From Caballeronia calidae (lineage in GTDB: Bacteria > Pseudomonadota > Gammaproteobacteria > Burkholderiales > Burkholderiaceae), in assembly GCF_900044055.2 (NCBI RefSeq), contig NZ_FCOX02000016.1, positions 1 through 64,000 of the forward strand: a DNA stretch of 64,000 nucleotides. The letters are read 5' to 3'. This document shows, piece by piece, positions 1 through 8,428 of the stretch (positions are counted from its first letter, which is position 1; each line of letters starts with the position of its first letter). The position numbers and the translations under genes are program-made. Under the pieces are notes generated by a model. That model did not search any database. It was not told where the DNA came from and worked only from the letters and a program-made list of their open reading frames with translations.

Positions 1-43
1 GACCAGGGCGCCAGGCACTCCCTCGAAATGCGCAGGCTCCATT

Positions 44-793
44 TTATGCGGCAGTTTGCTCTGTTGTTGGTGGCGTTATGATGCCTCCCTGCGGCGTACC
101 GGCCTCAGTCGCCTGTAGCTGCCCCTTGTAAATCAGGCCAGCCTTCAACCACTTCCGGAGAATTTCCCTGTCCATGGGGACATGGTTTTCCAGCCAATCG
201 TGGTTGATGTGGTCAAAGCAGCCTTTGATATCCGCTTCCAGTACCCATCGGGACGAATTCCTCCGGGACGTGCAAGCTCGTACCTGACCCATAGCGTCAG
301 CCGTTGAACGATTGATCCGGAACCCATACGAGTTCGGGTCGCTCGTCGACTTTGCTACCGGCTCCAAAGCCAGCAGATACAAGGCTTGCATCGCCCTGTC
401 CCGCATGGTCGGAATGCCCAAAGGACGCTCCTTTCCATTGGCCTTGGGGATAAAAACTCTCCGTAATGGCAAAGGCTTATATCCGCGCCGCTTCAACCTG
501 CCGATGGCTTCCCACCGGCTCTCAGGCGAGTCCCACAGTTCGCAATCGACTCCAGCCGTTCGCGCACCCTGGTTCTGCGTAACACGTCGTATCGCATACA
601 GCTTCGCGGACAACGTGCGAGTCAGCATCCGTTGCAGGGCTTTCACCCTGCGCCAGTCACCTTCCCGCGTCGCCTTCGCAATTCGAATCTGCATCCCTCT
701 CACGTTCCGCTCAACTTTCCGCCAATTGACGGCATTCCAGTTGACAGGCGCGTGGGAAAGCGCAGATCCGGTCTTTCGACCAGATACTTTCAT
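44..793 (-). pseudogene. ltrA: Group II intron reverse transcriptase/maturase (LtrA-like), truncated
   Basis: The N-terminal half of an intron-encoded reverse transcriptase/maturase. Visible blocks are an N-terminal region typical of intron RTs, RT2 with SYGFR (near residue 155), RT3 with LEADIKGCFDHINHDWL (near 185) and RT4 with GTPQGGIITP (near 230). The frame then runs into a TAA at 44-46, giving 249 residues against more than 400 in intact relatives. The catalytic YADD block (RT5), the maturase domain and any endonuclease are missing. After RT4 a different frame stays open to the window edge, so a frameshift or small deletion is likely. The start at 793 has a good ribosome-binding site (GGAGAG). 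RT activity is not expected from this frame. Confidence 0.8.
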
Positions 794-1220
794 GCTGCTC
801 TCCTACTTGGAAAAAGTCCCCAGGCAGAAGGCGCATCTCCCCAGAGGGGCAGACACACCCCTCTAGGGAACAACAGACACCTCAATAGGAGCGCGTGCGC
901 CCCTATCTCGGACAAACACCTCAGTACGGGCGCATGCACCCGTACCTGACCAAGTTACAGAGGGTAGTCAGCCGCCTTGCGACGGTAGACCAGACGGAAG
1001 TCTGCCCGCTTTCGCGTGGGATGATGTCTCAACCCCTATCCGTGCCATTACAGCCCGGCATTCGCTTTTTCCGTCCTCCCATACCCGCATGATCAACAAC
1101 GTTCCTTACGGTCCGTCTGCCAGCCGTACAGCGCTGGCGACCATACGGGCTTACCACGTTCCCGGCATGTCACACGACTGACGTAGGTTCTGCCTATCCC
1201 CCGGTGGTGCTGTGACGACG

Positions 1221-1243
1221 TAGCCCAAATTCTAAGTGGGCTA
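1221..1243 (-). other. EBS1 hairpin of the intron
   Basis: A perfect 7-bp stem (1221-1227 with 1237-1243) closes a 9-nt loop. On the minus strand the loop contains TAGAAT (1229-1234), complementary over six bases to the last six bases before the 5' splice site (ATTCTA, 1882-1887 read on the minus strand). This is what an exon-binding site 1 in domain I should look like. Confidence 0.8.
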
Positions 1244-1295
1244 TCCGACCACTTACCGTTTTGGTTAGAGCCCGATGTTTCAAGCAGCTTTGGCT

Positions 1296-1312
1296 CCTCA
1301 CTGGTAACGAGG
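1296..1312 (-). other. EBS2 hairpin of the intron
   Basis: A 4-bp stem closes a 9-nt loop that carries CCAGT on the minus strand (1300-1304). It pairs over five bases with ACTGG at 1890-1894 in the 5' exon, two bases beyond IBS1, the expected spacing for an IBS2/EBS2 contact. Confidence 0.65.
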
Positions 1313-1881
1313 TTTATCAGCAGTTCACTTACATTAACCTTATCAGCCAGCCTAGCTCCTCAACCCCCTCGCTGCTGGGAGTCTCCGAACAGTCCCCTCA
1401 CGGGAACGGTCCGCCCGATACGTCCGGGGGCTACATTGTCCGAGGAGCTTCACACCCCACCGTTGCCAGTGACGCATGTCCTCGTAGGCTACTGCTGGTC
1501 GTACAGCAGGTTCACTGCCCTCCCCCAAACTGCAGGTCGGGCCGAACAATGACATCCCGAGCTTTCGCTCGTATCGTGTAGCGGGTTCACCACACTAGGC
1601 GGCGAACGCTGCAAACAACACTCCGCTTTGTCAGCGGAAGTGAAGCCGCTGACTGGGCGGAATCTGGTGATAACCAGACTAATGCAACACGTTCCACGGC
1701 CAAGCTGCACCGCGGTTCGTTCCATCCAGGAAGTGGCCGAAACCACCCCTACTACAAGGGCGCGGCCCACAAGGGGGCCGCCTGCGGAGGGTAGAGCGAC
1801 CAAAACCGAAGTCTCAGGCGATGTCCCTCTAGTCGATGCCTCTTAACGCGAGGCCCACGGACACGAGCGTGCGTGTCGCAC

Positions 1882-1887
1882 TAGAAT
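1882..1887 (+). promoter_or_regulatory. Candidate -10 box of earP, cut from its -35 by the intron
   Basis: TAGAAT lies 39 bp before the earP start codon. The same hexamer stands upstream of moaA (35184-35189) and of the phospholipase gene (59230-59235) in this window. The intron begins at the next base upstream, so any native -35 element has been moved away; the intron sequence 17 bp upstream (1859-1864) has no -35 resemblance. Confidence 0.45.
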
Positions 1888-1894
1888 CGCCAGT
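1882..1894 (-). other. Intron target: IBS1 and IBS2 in the 5' exon
   Basis: Read on the minus strand, ACTGG (IBS2, 1890-1894) and ATTCTA (IBS1, 1882-1887) lie directly before the intron 5' end. They pair with the EBS2 and EBS1 loops at 1300-1304 and 1229-1234, which fixes the junction between 1881 and 1882. Confidence 0.7.
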
Positions 1895-1925
1895 TTAGAA
1901 CATTACGCCGCGCGCCTTCGTCCTC

Positions 1926-3083
1926 ATGACTACGCATCCAGCCGCACCGGAACTCGCCTGCGACATCTTCTGCGCGGTGGTCGACAACTTCGGCGACATC
2001 GGCGTGTGCTGGCGCCTCGCGCGGCAATTGCGCGACGAGCACGGCTGGCGCGTGCGGCTCTTCGTCGACGATCTGAAGGCGTTTCACGCGCTCTGCCCCG
2101 AAGTCGATGCGACGCTCGCGCGCCAGGAAGCCATGGGCATCGCGATCGAGCACTGGCGCGAGCCCACGCACGCGGGCGACACGCTCGCCATCGCCGATGT
2201 CGTGATCGAGGCGTTCGCGTGCGAGCTGCCCCATGCGTACATCGCCGCGATGGCGCGCCGCGATCCGAAGCCGGTCTGGATCAATCTGGAGTATCTGAGC
2301 GGCGAGGACTGGGTCGCCGATTTCCATATGCGGCCTTCTCCGCACCCGCGCTATCCGCTCGACAAGAGCTTCTTCTTTCCGGGGCTCGGCAAGGGCACCG
2401 GCGGTGTGCTGAAGGAGCGCGATCTCGACGCCCGCCGCGCGCGCTTCGATGCGGCGGCGTGGTGGCGCGAGCGCGCAGGCATCGAGCGGCCCGGCGCCGC
2501 GCAGACGGTCGTATCGCTGTTCGCCTATGAAAACCCTGCCGTCGACTCGCTGCTCGCCCAATGGCGCGACGGCGACGCGCCTGTCGTCGTGCTCGTGCCC
2601 GAAGGCCGCATCTCGGGCGCGCTCGCGCGCTTTTTCGGCTTGCCGAAATTCTCCGCCGGCATGACGGCGCGCGCCGGCGCACTGGAAGCGCATGCGCTCG
2701 GCTTCGTCGAGCAGCCGCGTTTCGACGAATTGCTTTGGGCCGCCGACATCAACTTCGTGCGCGGCGAGGATTCCTTCGTGCGCGCGCAATGGGCGAAAAA
2801 GCCGTTCGTCTGGCACATCTACCCACAAGCCGACGATGCCCACGTGCCCAAGCTCGACGCCGCGCTCGCGCATTACACCCGCGCGCTCGACGCGACTGAG
2901 CGCGACGCGGTCACGCGCTTCTGGCACGCGTGGAACGGCGCGGGCGTGCCGGACTGGGCGGACTTCTGGGGCCATCGACGGGCGCTCGAGGCGCGCGCGG
3001 CGCGCTGGGCCGATGAACTGGCGCGCATCGGCGATCTGGCGGGCAATCTCGTCGCGCACGCCACCTCACGGATCGTCAGATGA
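1926..3083 (+). CDS. earP: EF-P arginine rhamnosyltransferase EarP
   Basis: An inverting GT-B glycosyltransferase that moves rhamnose from dTDP-beta-L-rhamnose onto the conserved arginine of elongation factor P, so that EF-P can rescue ribosomes stalled at polyproline. The 385-residue length is right for the family. The N-terminal DNFGDIGVCWRLARQL block (residues 17-32) holds the conserved Asp residues, and RGEDSFVRAQWAKKPFVWHI (around 280-300) forms the nucleotide-sugar site. It lies just ahead of efp, whose product has the matching Arg32. The start is the ATG giving the usual short N-terminus. A group II intron inserted 44 bp upstream has probably changed its transcription. Confidence 0.96.
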   Translation: MTTHPAAPELACDIFCAVVDNFGDIGVCWRLARQLRDEHGWRVRLFVDDLKAFHALCPEVDATLARQEAMGIAIEHWREPTHAGDTLAIADVVIEAFACELPHAYIAAMARRDPKPVWINLEYLSGEDWVADFHMRPSPHPRYPLDKSFFFPGLGKGTGGVLKERDLDARRARFDAAAWWRERAGIERPGAAQTVVSLFAYENPAVDSLLAQWRDGDAPVVVLVPEGRISGALARFFGLPKFSAGMTARAGALEAHALGFVEQPRFDELLWAADINFVRGEDSFVRAQWAKKPFVWHIYPQADDAHVPKLDAALAHYTRALDATERDAVTRFWHAWNGAGVPDWADFWGHRRALEARAARWADELARIGDLAGNLVAHATSRIVR

Positions 3084-3381
3084 ATATGGCGTCCGCGCCG
3101 CTATCGCCCAGGCCATCCGACTGGCCAAAGAGGCAAAAACTCAGTTAAAATAAGCGGTTATCCGAGGAGACGGGTCGCAGCATCGATATTGCGCCGGTCG
3201 GGGCAGCCCGAAGGCCGGCCTCAGAGCAAAGAAGAAGGCGCCCCAAAGGCAAGCTCCGGCAAATCCCTCGTTAGCAAGAACTCTCGCACGTCGCGCCGCC
3301 ATGAACACGGGCAGCGCCGCCGTCCGATCGATTCATTTCCAGGCATTCAAGCCAACATTCATTCGTACAGGACTTAGTTTT

Positions 3382-3939
3382 ATGAAGACCGCACAAGAAC
3401 TCCGCGTCGGCAACGTCGTCATGATCGGCAACGATGCCATGGTCGTGCAGCGCGCCGAGTACAACAAATCGGGCCGCAACGCCGCGGTCGTGAAAATGAA
3501 GTTCAAGAACCTGCTGACGAACGCCGGCATGGAAACCGTGTACAAGGCGGACGACAAGTTCGACGTCGTCGTGCTCGACCGCAAGGAAGTGACGTATTCG
3601 TACTTCGCGGACCCGATGTACGTCTTCATGGACGCCGACTACAACCAGTACGAAGTCGAAGCCGAAATGATGGGCGACGCGCTCAACTACCTCGAAGACG
3701 GCATGGCGTGCGAAGTCGTGTTCTACAACGAGAAGGCCATCTCGGTCGAACTGCCGACCACGCTCGTGCGCGAGATCGTCTACACGGAACCCGCGGTGAA
3801 GGGCGACACGTCGTCGGGCAAGGTGCTGAAGACCGCCAAGCTGAACACCGGTTTCGAACTGCAGGTGCCGCTCTTCTGCAACATCGGCGACAAGATCGAA
3901 ATCGACACCCGCACCAACGAATACCGCAGCCGCGCGTAA
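3382..3939 (+). CDS. efp: Translation elongation factor P, arginine type
   Basis: A tRNA-mimicking factor that binds between the P and E sites and promotes peptide-bond formation at consecutive prolines. It has 185 residues and three beta-barrel domains; KSGRN at residues 29-33 places Arg32 at the tip of domain I, the residue rhamnosylated by EarP. Bacteria using lysylated EF-P have a lysine there. The start is the ATG at 3382, giving [13 protein letters not shown]; an upstream in-frame codon at 3301 would add 27 residues unlike the family. A strong terminator follows. The 298 bp between earP and efp hold no convincing gene and may carry an efp promoter. Confidence 0.98.
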   Translation: MKTAQELRVGNVVMIGNDAMVVQRAEYNKSGRNAAVVKMKFKNLLTNAGMETVYKADDKFDVVVLDRKEVTYSYFADPMYVFMDADYNQYEVEAEMMGDALNYLEDGMACEVVFYNEKAISVELPTTLVREIVYTEPAVKGDTSSGKVLKTAKLNTGFELQVPLFCNIGDKIEIDTRTNEYRSRA

Positions 3940-3997
3940 GCCCCACGCAACTGCATCGAAAGCCGGCGGCAGGTGTAACGCACCTTCCGCCCGCTCC

Positions 3998-4034
3998 AAA
4001 AAAAGCGCCCCATCGCGGGCGCTTTTTCTTTTGC
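3998..4034 (+). terminator. Rho-independent terminator of efp
   Basis: GCGCCC and GGGCGC arms, extended by an A-run on the left and a T-run (TTTTTCTTTT) on the right, form a canonical intrinsic terminator about 60 bp after the efp stop codon. Confidence 0.9.
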
Positions 4035-4204
4035 ATGAATTTTTTGACAAATTCAGGCAAACTTTACCGGTTGCAACCCGTTAAACGTCGACCACGATTG
4101 AAGCAGGAATCGGCGCCTGGTCCGCGCGTATCGCCTGCATCGGAAAAATTAACTGTGTGGCACGTTTTCTGCTTGATGGCTCAGATCAAGTTTTCAGAAC
4201 CGAC

Positions 4205-4549
4205 ATGCACAACATGCCTTTCACCGCTAGCCGGTTTCTGATCATCGCGGCGCTCGCATTGCCCGTCTTCGCGTTGACCGCCGGCTGCAAGTCCACGCCA
4301 GCGCCATCGGCGAATCCGGGCAGTGAGATCGCCAACGACGACGCCGCGCTCGCCGCCCGCGTGAAAGCCGCGCTCGTCGCGGACCCGCAACTGAAGGTCT
4401 TGCCGATGAGCGTCGCGACCTATCGCGGCGTCGTGCAGTTGTCTGGTTATGTGGATTCGGAGGTGCAGATTCAGAAAGCGCTCGCCGTGACGCGCGGCGT
4501 CCCGGGAGTGCAATCGGTCAGCAACGATTTGCACCTCAGGCCGCAGTGA
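4205..4549 (+). CDS. BON-domain lipoprotein
   Basis: A small probable outer-membrane or periplasmic lipoprotein of about 114 residues. A hydrophobic signal (FLIIAALALPVFALTAGC) ends in a lipobox with the acylated Cys near residue 25, and a single BON domain fills the rest (VKAALVADPQLKVLPMSVAT, then GVVQLSGYVDSEVQ and ALAVTRGVPGVQSVSNDL). BON domains are thought to bind lipids or peptidoglycan, as in OsmY/DolP relatives; the role here is unknown. ATG codons at 4205 and 4214 and a GTG at 4157 are all possible, and none has a convincing ribosome-binding site. It stands alone between the efp terminator and a response-regulator gene. Confidence 0.85.
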   Translation: MHNMPFTASRFLIIAALALPVFALTAGCKSTPAPSANPGSEIANDDAALAARVKAALVADPQLKVLPMSVATYRGVVQLSGYVDSEVQIQKALAVTRGVPGVQSVSNDLHLRPQ

Positions 4550-4708
4550 CGCGCACGCCCCGATAAATGACGAACGAGTAATGCAGGACAACAAGCGCAG
4601 CGGGACGCGCGCCGGATGCCGGAAGAAGGCGCCGCGCCCCGCCCACGACACGCCCGAGCCGCAAGCGGCAACGGCGCATTACAGTCCACTTTGATACGTT
4701 GGTCCGCC

Positions 4709-6106
4709 ATGCCACACGCACTGATTGTCGAAGACGATCCCAATAGTCTCTCCGGCCTGTCCGCGATCCTCACGGCAGACGGCTTCTCCGTCGATACCGC
4801 GACGACGCTCGCCGAAGCGCGCTCCGCGCTGACCCGCTTCATCCCCGACGTCGTGCTGATCGACCTGAACCTGCCGGACGGGAGCGGTCTCGATCTGTTG
4901 CCGAGCCTGCCCTCGCAACCGCCGGACGGTGCGCTGCCCGTCATCGTGATGACCGGCAACGCGACGGTCGAAAGCGCGATCGAAGGCTTGCGGCACGGCA
5001 TCTGGGACTATCTGCTGAAGCCGGTGAACATTCCGCGTCTGCGCAGCCTGCTCGCGCGTATTCCGCGCCCTTACGAACTCACCGAGGAAGTCCAGGCGCT
5101 GCGCTCGACGCTGCGCGTGCTCGGCCACTTCGGCGACATGATCGGGCGCAGCGCGGCAATGCAGCACGTCTACGACCTGATCGAGCACACCGCGCCGACC
5201 GAAGCCGCCGTGCTGATCTGCGGCGAGCCGGGCACCGGAAAAAAGATCGCGGCACGCACGATTCATCAACTGAGCCGCCGCCGCAAGGGCCCGTTCGTCA
5301 CGTTCGACTGCTCCGCGCATCGGAATGCCGGCGACGGCTCGCAGCGCACGATGGAAAGCATTCTCTTCGGGCACGAGCGCAACGCCTTCGCGGGCGCGGA
5401 GAACCGCGAGCCGGGCCTGCTCGAGCAGGCAGGCGGCGGCACGCTCTTTCTCGATCAGATCGATTCCCTGCCTCCCGCGCAGCAGGAAGCGCTCTTGCGC
5501 GCGCTCGATTCGCAGACCTTCATGCGCGTCGGCGGCAGCAACCGCATCATGACGGACTTCCGACTGATCGCCGCGTCGCGCACGCCGATCCGCGAAGCCG
5601 TCGCGAGCGGCGCGATGCGCGAAGACCTGTTCCAGCGCCTCTCGGCGTCGTCGATCATGCTGCCGCCGCTGCGCGAACGCGACGACGATATCGCGTTGAT
5701 CGCCGAAACGCTCGTCGACGAACTCAACCGCGAGAATCACATCGCCGGGATCACGAGCGGGTCGCCGAAGCGCATCAGCCCGGCGTTCATCCGCGAGTGC
5801 ATCGGCAACGAATGGCCGGGCAACGTGCGCGAGATGCGTGAGCGCGTGCGGCGCGCGTATCACGCGTCGGGCGAGACCATCGAGACCTTGCGCGTCGATG
5901 AACCGGGCGGCCTCGGCGGACGCGGTCTGAACGGCAGCAGCGTCTCCGTGACGGTCGGCACCGCGCTGGCGGATGTCGAGGACATGCTGATTCGCGCGAC
6001 CCTCGAAGCGGTCGGCGGCACGCGGCATCGCGCGGCGACGCTGCTCGGCATCAGCCCGAAGACGCTTTACAACAAGCTGCAACGGATGAAGCTCGAATCG
6101 TCCTGA
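4709..6106 (+). CDS. Orphan NtrC-family response regulator with degenerate AAA+ motifs
   Basis: A three-domain regulator of 465 residues. The receiver domain has the acidic pair at 9-10, phospho-acceptor Asp52 (LIDLNLPDG), Thr82 and Lys104. An AAA+ domain of the sigma-54-activator type follows, with Walker A GEPGTGKK, and then a Fis-type helix-turn-helix at the end (RHRAATLLGISPKTLYNKLQ). The parts needed to drive sigma-54 look worn. The GAFTGA loop reads NAFAGA (5381-5398), the Walker B Glu is Gln (LFLDQID, around 5444-5464), and the sensor region reads IAASRTP instead of IAATN. It may therefore act on DNA without remodelling sigma-54 polymerase. No sensor kinase lies next to it. The start is ATG 4709, matching the receiver fold. 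Confidence 0.9.
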   Translation: MPHALIVEDDPNSLSGLSAILTADGFSVDTATTLAEARSALTRFIPDVVLIDLNLPDGSGLDLLPSLPSQPPDGALPVIVMTGNATVESAIEGLRHGIWDYLLKPVNIPRLRSLLARIPRPYELTEEVQALRSTLRVLGHFGDMIGRSAAMQHVYDLIEHTAPTEAAVLICGEPGTGKKIAARTIHQLSRRRKGPFVTFDCSAHRNAGDGSQRTMESILFGHERNAFAGAENREPGLLEQAGGGTLFLDQIDSLPPAQQEALLRALDSQTFMRVGGSNRIMTDFRLIAASRTPIREAVASGAMREDLFQRLSASSIMLPPLRERDDDIALIAETLVDELNRENHIAGITSGSPKRISPAFIRECIGNEWPGNVREMRERVRRAYHASGETIETLRVDEPGGLGGRGLNGSSVSVTVGTALADVEDMLIRATLEAVGGTRHRAATLLGISPKTLYNKLQRMKLESS

Positions 6107-6118
6107 TTTCGACTGATC

Positions 6119-6160
6119 AAAAAAAACGCCACGGATTTTCGAGCCGTGGCGTTTTTCTTT
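6119..6160. terminator. Bidirectional terminator between the response regulator and nagZ
   Basis: An inverted repeat with arms ACGCCACGG and CCGTGGCGT is flanked by an A-run on the left and a T-run on the right. It can stop transcription both from the left and from nagZ on the other strand. Confidence 0.9.
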
Positions 6161-6172
6161 GACTAAGCGGAT

Positions 6173-7201
6173 TCAGCCGAGCATCTCTTTGACCAGCGCG
6201 CGCGCCGCCTGATAGTCCACATGCGCCTGCAGCTTGCTCCAGCGCAGCGCCTTGCCGCGCGGACGCATCTGCTTAAGACGCTGCGCCGATGCCTTCGACG
6301 GCGTGTAGCGCAGTTGCTCCAGCACCTTGCCCGCCTCGTCCGGCTGATTGCAGATCAGCACCATGTCGCAGCCCGCCGTGAGTGCGGCCGTCGCCGCCTC
6401 GGTGAGCGTGCCGCCCGCGCGCGCGGCTTCCATCGAGAGATCGTCGCTGAAGATCGCGCCGTTGAAGCCGAGCTTGCGGCGCAGGATGTCCTGCAGCCAG
6501 ATGCGCGAGAAGCCCGCGGGCTTGTCGTCGACCTGCGTGTAAATGACGTGCGCCGGAATCACCGACGCCAGCGACATGCCGAGCCAGTCGTACGGACGCA
6601 CGTCGGCGGCGAGGATTTGGTCGAGCGGGCGATCGTCCGTCGGCAGCGCGACGTGCGAATCGGCTTCGGCGAAACCGTGACCCGGAAAGTGCTTGCCGCA
6701 GTTCGCCATGCCGGCGAGCGCGAGGCCGTGATTCAGGCTCTTCGCGAGCATCGTCACGACGCGCGGATCGCTGTGCAGCGCGCGATCGCCGATCACCTTC
6801 GACTGCCCGTAGTTCAGATCGAGCACCGGCGTGAAGCTCATGTCGATGCCGCACGCGCGCAATTCGGCTGCGAGCACATAGCCGAACGCGGTGGCGGCCT
6901 TGGTCGCGGCGAGCACGTCGCGGTCCCACAGCTCGCCGAGCTTGCCCGGCGCGGGCAGCACGGTGAAGCCGTCGGTGCGGAAGCGCTGCACGCGGCCGCC
7001 TTCGTGATCGACGGCGATCAGGATGTCATCGCGCACCGCGCGGATCGCATCGGTCAGCGCGACGAGCTGCGCGCGATCCTTGAAATGCCGCGCGAAGAGA
7101 ATGATGCCGCCGGTCATCGGATGCGTGAGTCGCTCGATATCCGCGTCGTTCAGCGTCGTGCCCGCAACGTCGAACATGACGGGGCCGGGAGTGCGTTTCA
7201 T
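6173..7201 (-). CDS. nagZ: Beta-N-acetylhexosaminidase NagZ
   Basis: A cytosolic glycoside hydrolase family 3 enzyme of peptidoglycan recycling. It removes N-acetylglucosamine from GlcNAc-1,6-anhydro-muropeptides, the products of which also signal AmpC induction. Seen in the sequence are the DHEGGRVQRF loop, KHFPGHG and the nearby DSH (flexible-loop acid/base) and FSDDLSMEA with the nucleophilic Asp. It has 342 residues, usual for the family. I chose ATG 7201 (MKRTPGPVMFDV); an upstream TTG at 7210 is less likely. It is the last gene of the long minus-strand run, 37 bp after acpS. Confidence 0.96.
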   Translation of the reverse strand: MKRTPGPVMFDVAGTTLNDADIERLTHPMTGGIILFARHFKDRAQLVALTDAIRAVRDDILIAVDHEGGRVQRFRTDGFTVLPAPGKLGELWDRDVLAATKAATAFGYVLAAELRACGIDMSFTPVLDLNYGQSKVIGDRALHSDPRVVTMLAKSLNHGLALAGMANCGKHFPGHGFAEADSHVALPTDDRPLDQILAADVRPYDWLGMSLASVIPAHVIYTQVDDKPAGFSRIWLQDILRRKLGFNGAIFSDDLSMEAARAGGTLTEAATAALTAGCDMVLICNQPDEAGKVLEQLRYTPSKASAQRLKQMRPRGKALRWSKLQAHVDYQAARALVKEMLG

Positions 7202-7238
7202 CGGATTCAATTGGCTTCTTGTGTTGGTTGGATTGAAC

Positions 7239-7643
7239 TCAGACCGGGTCGGCGACTTCTGCGATCACGAACGACACCGCGTAGTCGCGCTCGTCGCTCA
7301 CCGTGACCTTCGCGGTGATGCCGCGCTGCTCCAGCCACTGCGCGAGCTCGCCGGATGCCGCGATCATCGGCTTGCCGCTCGGCTCGTTGAGCGTTTGCAG
7401 CGCGCGCCAGGTCATCGGCCAGCGCATGCCGAGGCCGATCGCCTTCGAGAACGCTTCCTTCGCCGAAAAGCGCGTCGCGAGAAACGCGAGGCCGCGCACT
7501 TCGGAACGCGCGTTCCGTGCGTGATAGATGCGCAGTTCGTCGGGCCCGAGCACCTTCTCGGCGAAGCGCCCCTTGGTGCGCCTCATCACCGCCGCGACGC
7601 GGCTCACCTGCACGACGTCCGTGCCGATTCCATAGATCGCCAT
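7239..7643 (-). CDS. acpS: Holo-[acyl-carrier-protein] synthase
   Basis: Transfers 4'-phosphopantetheine from CoA to the serine of apo-ACP, so it activates the AcpP encoded 13 kb upstream in the same run. The Mg-binding Asp is in [11 protein letters not shown] at the N-terminus, and [12 protein letters not shown] is the second family signature. It has 134 residues. It lies between pdxJ (11-bp gap) and nagZ; pdxJ-acpS is a common bacterial pair. Confidence 0.97.
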   Translation of the reverse strand: MAIYGIGTDVVQVSRVAAVMRRTKGRFAEKVLGPDELRIYHARNARSEVRGLAFLATRFSAKEAFSKAIGLGMRWPMTWRALQTLNEPSGKPMIAASGELAQWLEQRGITAKVTVSDERDYAVSFVIAEVADPV

Positions 7644-7654
7644 GACGTGAGCGC

Positions 7655-8428
7655 TCAGCGTGCGTGGATCGCGGCGAGACGCGATGCGACCATGATCGCC
7701 TTCATCTCGCGCACGGCGTTGTCCCAGCCGGCGAAGATCGAATGCGCGACGATCGCGTGCCCGATATTCAGCTCGACGATGCCCGGCAGCGCGGCGATCG
7801 CCTGCACGTTCGTGTAATGCAGGCCGTGGCCCGCGTTGACCTTGAGGCCGAGGGAGTTGCCGAAATCGACGCTCGCCGCGACGCGTTCGAACTCGCGCTG
7901 CTGTCCGGCTTCGTCATGCGCTTCGGCATAGCGGCCCGTGTGCAGTTCGATGACGGGCGCGCCCGCCTCTTTCGCGGCACGAATCTGCGTCTCGTCCGGA
8001 TCGATGAACAACGACACGCGCGCGCCGGCATCGGCGAGTTGTCTGCACGCGGCCTTCACCTCTTCGAACCGGCCCGCGACATCGAGTCCGCCTTCGGTCG
8101 TCACTTCCTGGCGCTTTTCCGGCACGAGGCAGACATCGTGCGGCTTGATCTCGCACGCGATGTCGAGCATTTCGCGCGTCACCGCGCATTCGAGGTTCAT
8201 GCGCGTCTTGAGAAGCGGGCGCAGCGTGCGCACGTCGGCATCGACGATATGGCGGCGATCCTCGCGCAAATGCAGCGTGATGGCATCGGCGCCCGCTTCC
8301 TCGGCGGCGAGCGCCGCGCGGATCGGATCGGGATAGGACGTGCCGCGCGCATTGCGCAGGGTGGCGACGTGATCGATGTTCACGCCCAGATCGATCACGC
8401 TCGCAGGCGATGAGAGAAAGAAGCTCAT
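7655..8428 (-). CDS. pdxJ: Pyridoxine 5'-phosphate synthase
   Basis: Condenses 1-deoxy-D-xylulose 5-phosphate with 3-amino-2-oxopropyl phosphate to make pyridoxine 5'-phosphate, the last ring-forming step of vitamin B6 synthesis in the DXP-dependent route. The TIM-barrel signature [16 protein letters not shown] lies near the start and HLREDRRHI and NAGHGLHY further on. It has 257 residues. The frame stays open well upstream into recO, but the ATG at 8428 gives the family N-terminus and overlaps the recO stop in ATGA, indicating translational coupling. Confidence 0.97.
   Translation of the reverse strand: MSFFLSSPASVIDLGVNIDHVATLRNARGTSYPDPIRAALAAEEAGADAITLHLREDRRHIVDADVRTLRPLLKTRMNLECAVTREMLDIACEIKPHDVCLVPEKRQEVTTEGGLDVAGRFEEVKAACRQLADAGARVSLFIDPDETQIRAAKEAGAPVIELHTGRYAEAHDEAGQQREFERVAASVDFGNSLGLKVNAGHGLHYTNVQAIAALPGIVELNIGHAIVAHSIFAGWDNAVREMKAIMVASRLAAIHAR

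Larger units (their letters stand above)
1..1881 (-). mobile_element. Group II intron, 5' part (3' end outside window)
   Basis: A retroelement running leftwards. Its 5' end is set at 1881, where the minus strand reads GTGCG, the group II 5' consensus (GUGYG). Inside, about 1.1 kb of non-coding sequence (794-1881) precedes a maturase reading frame, the usual layout with the ORF in domain IV. RNA-structure signs include a GNRA tetraloop hairpin at 1559-1570 (GAGC-GAAA-GCTC on the minus strand) and two hairpins whose 9-nt loops hold EBS1 (1229-1234) and EBS2 (1300-1304); both pair with the DNA just outside 1881. The presence of EBS2 in its own hairpin argues against class C. The 3' end, with domains V and VI, is not in the window. 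I see no other gene in 794-1881; the reading frames there are not protein-like. Confidence 0.88.

Noticed and set aside
1261-1846. Several 60-110 codon frames inside the 5' part of the group II intron
   Set aside because: This stretch is structured intron RNA; the frames have no family resemblance and poor start sites.
3080-3148. 22-codon frame overlapping the earP stop in ATGA
   Set aside because: Coupling is possible but the peptide has no feature of interest and no conservation evidence is available.
4044-4072. TTGACA after the efp terminator as a promoter of the BON lipoprotein
   Set aside because: The -35 is perfect, but no acceptable -10 lies 16-18 bp downstream.
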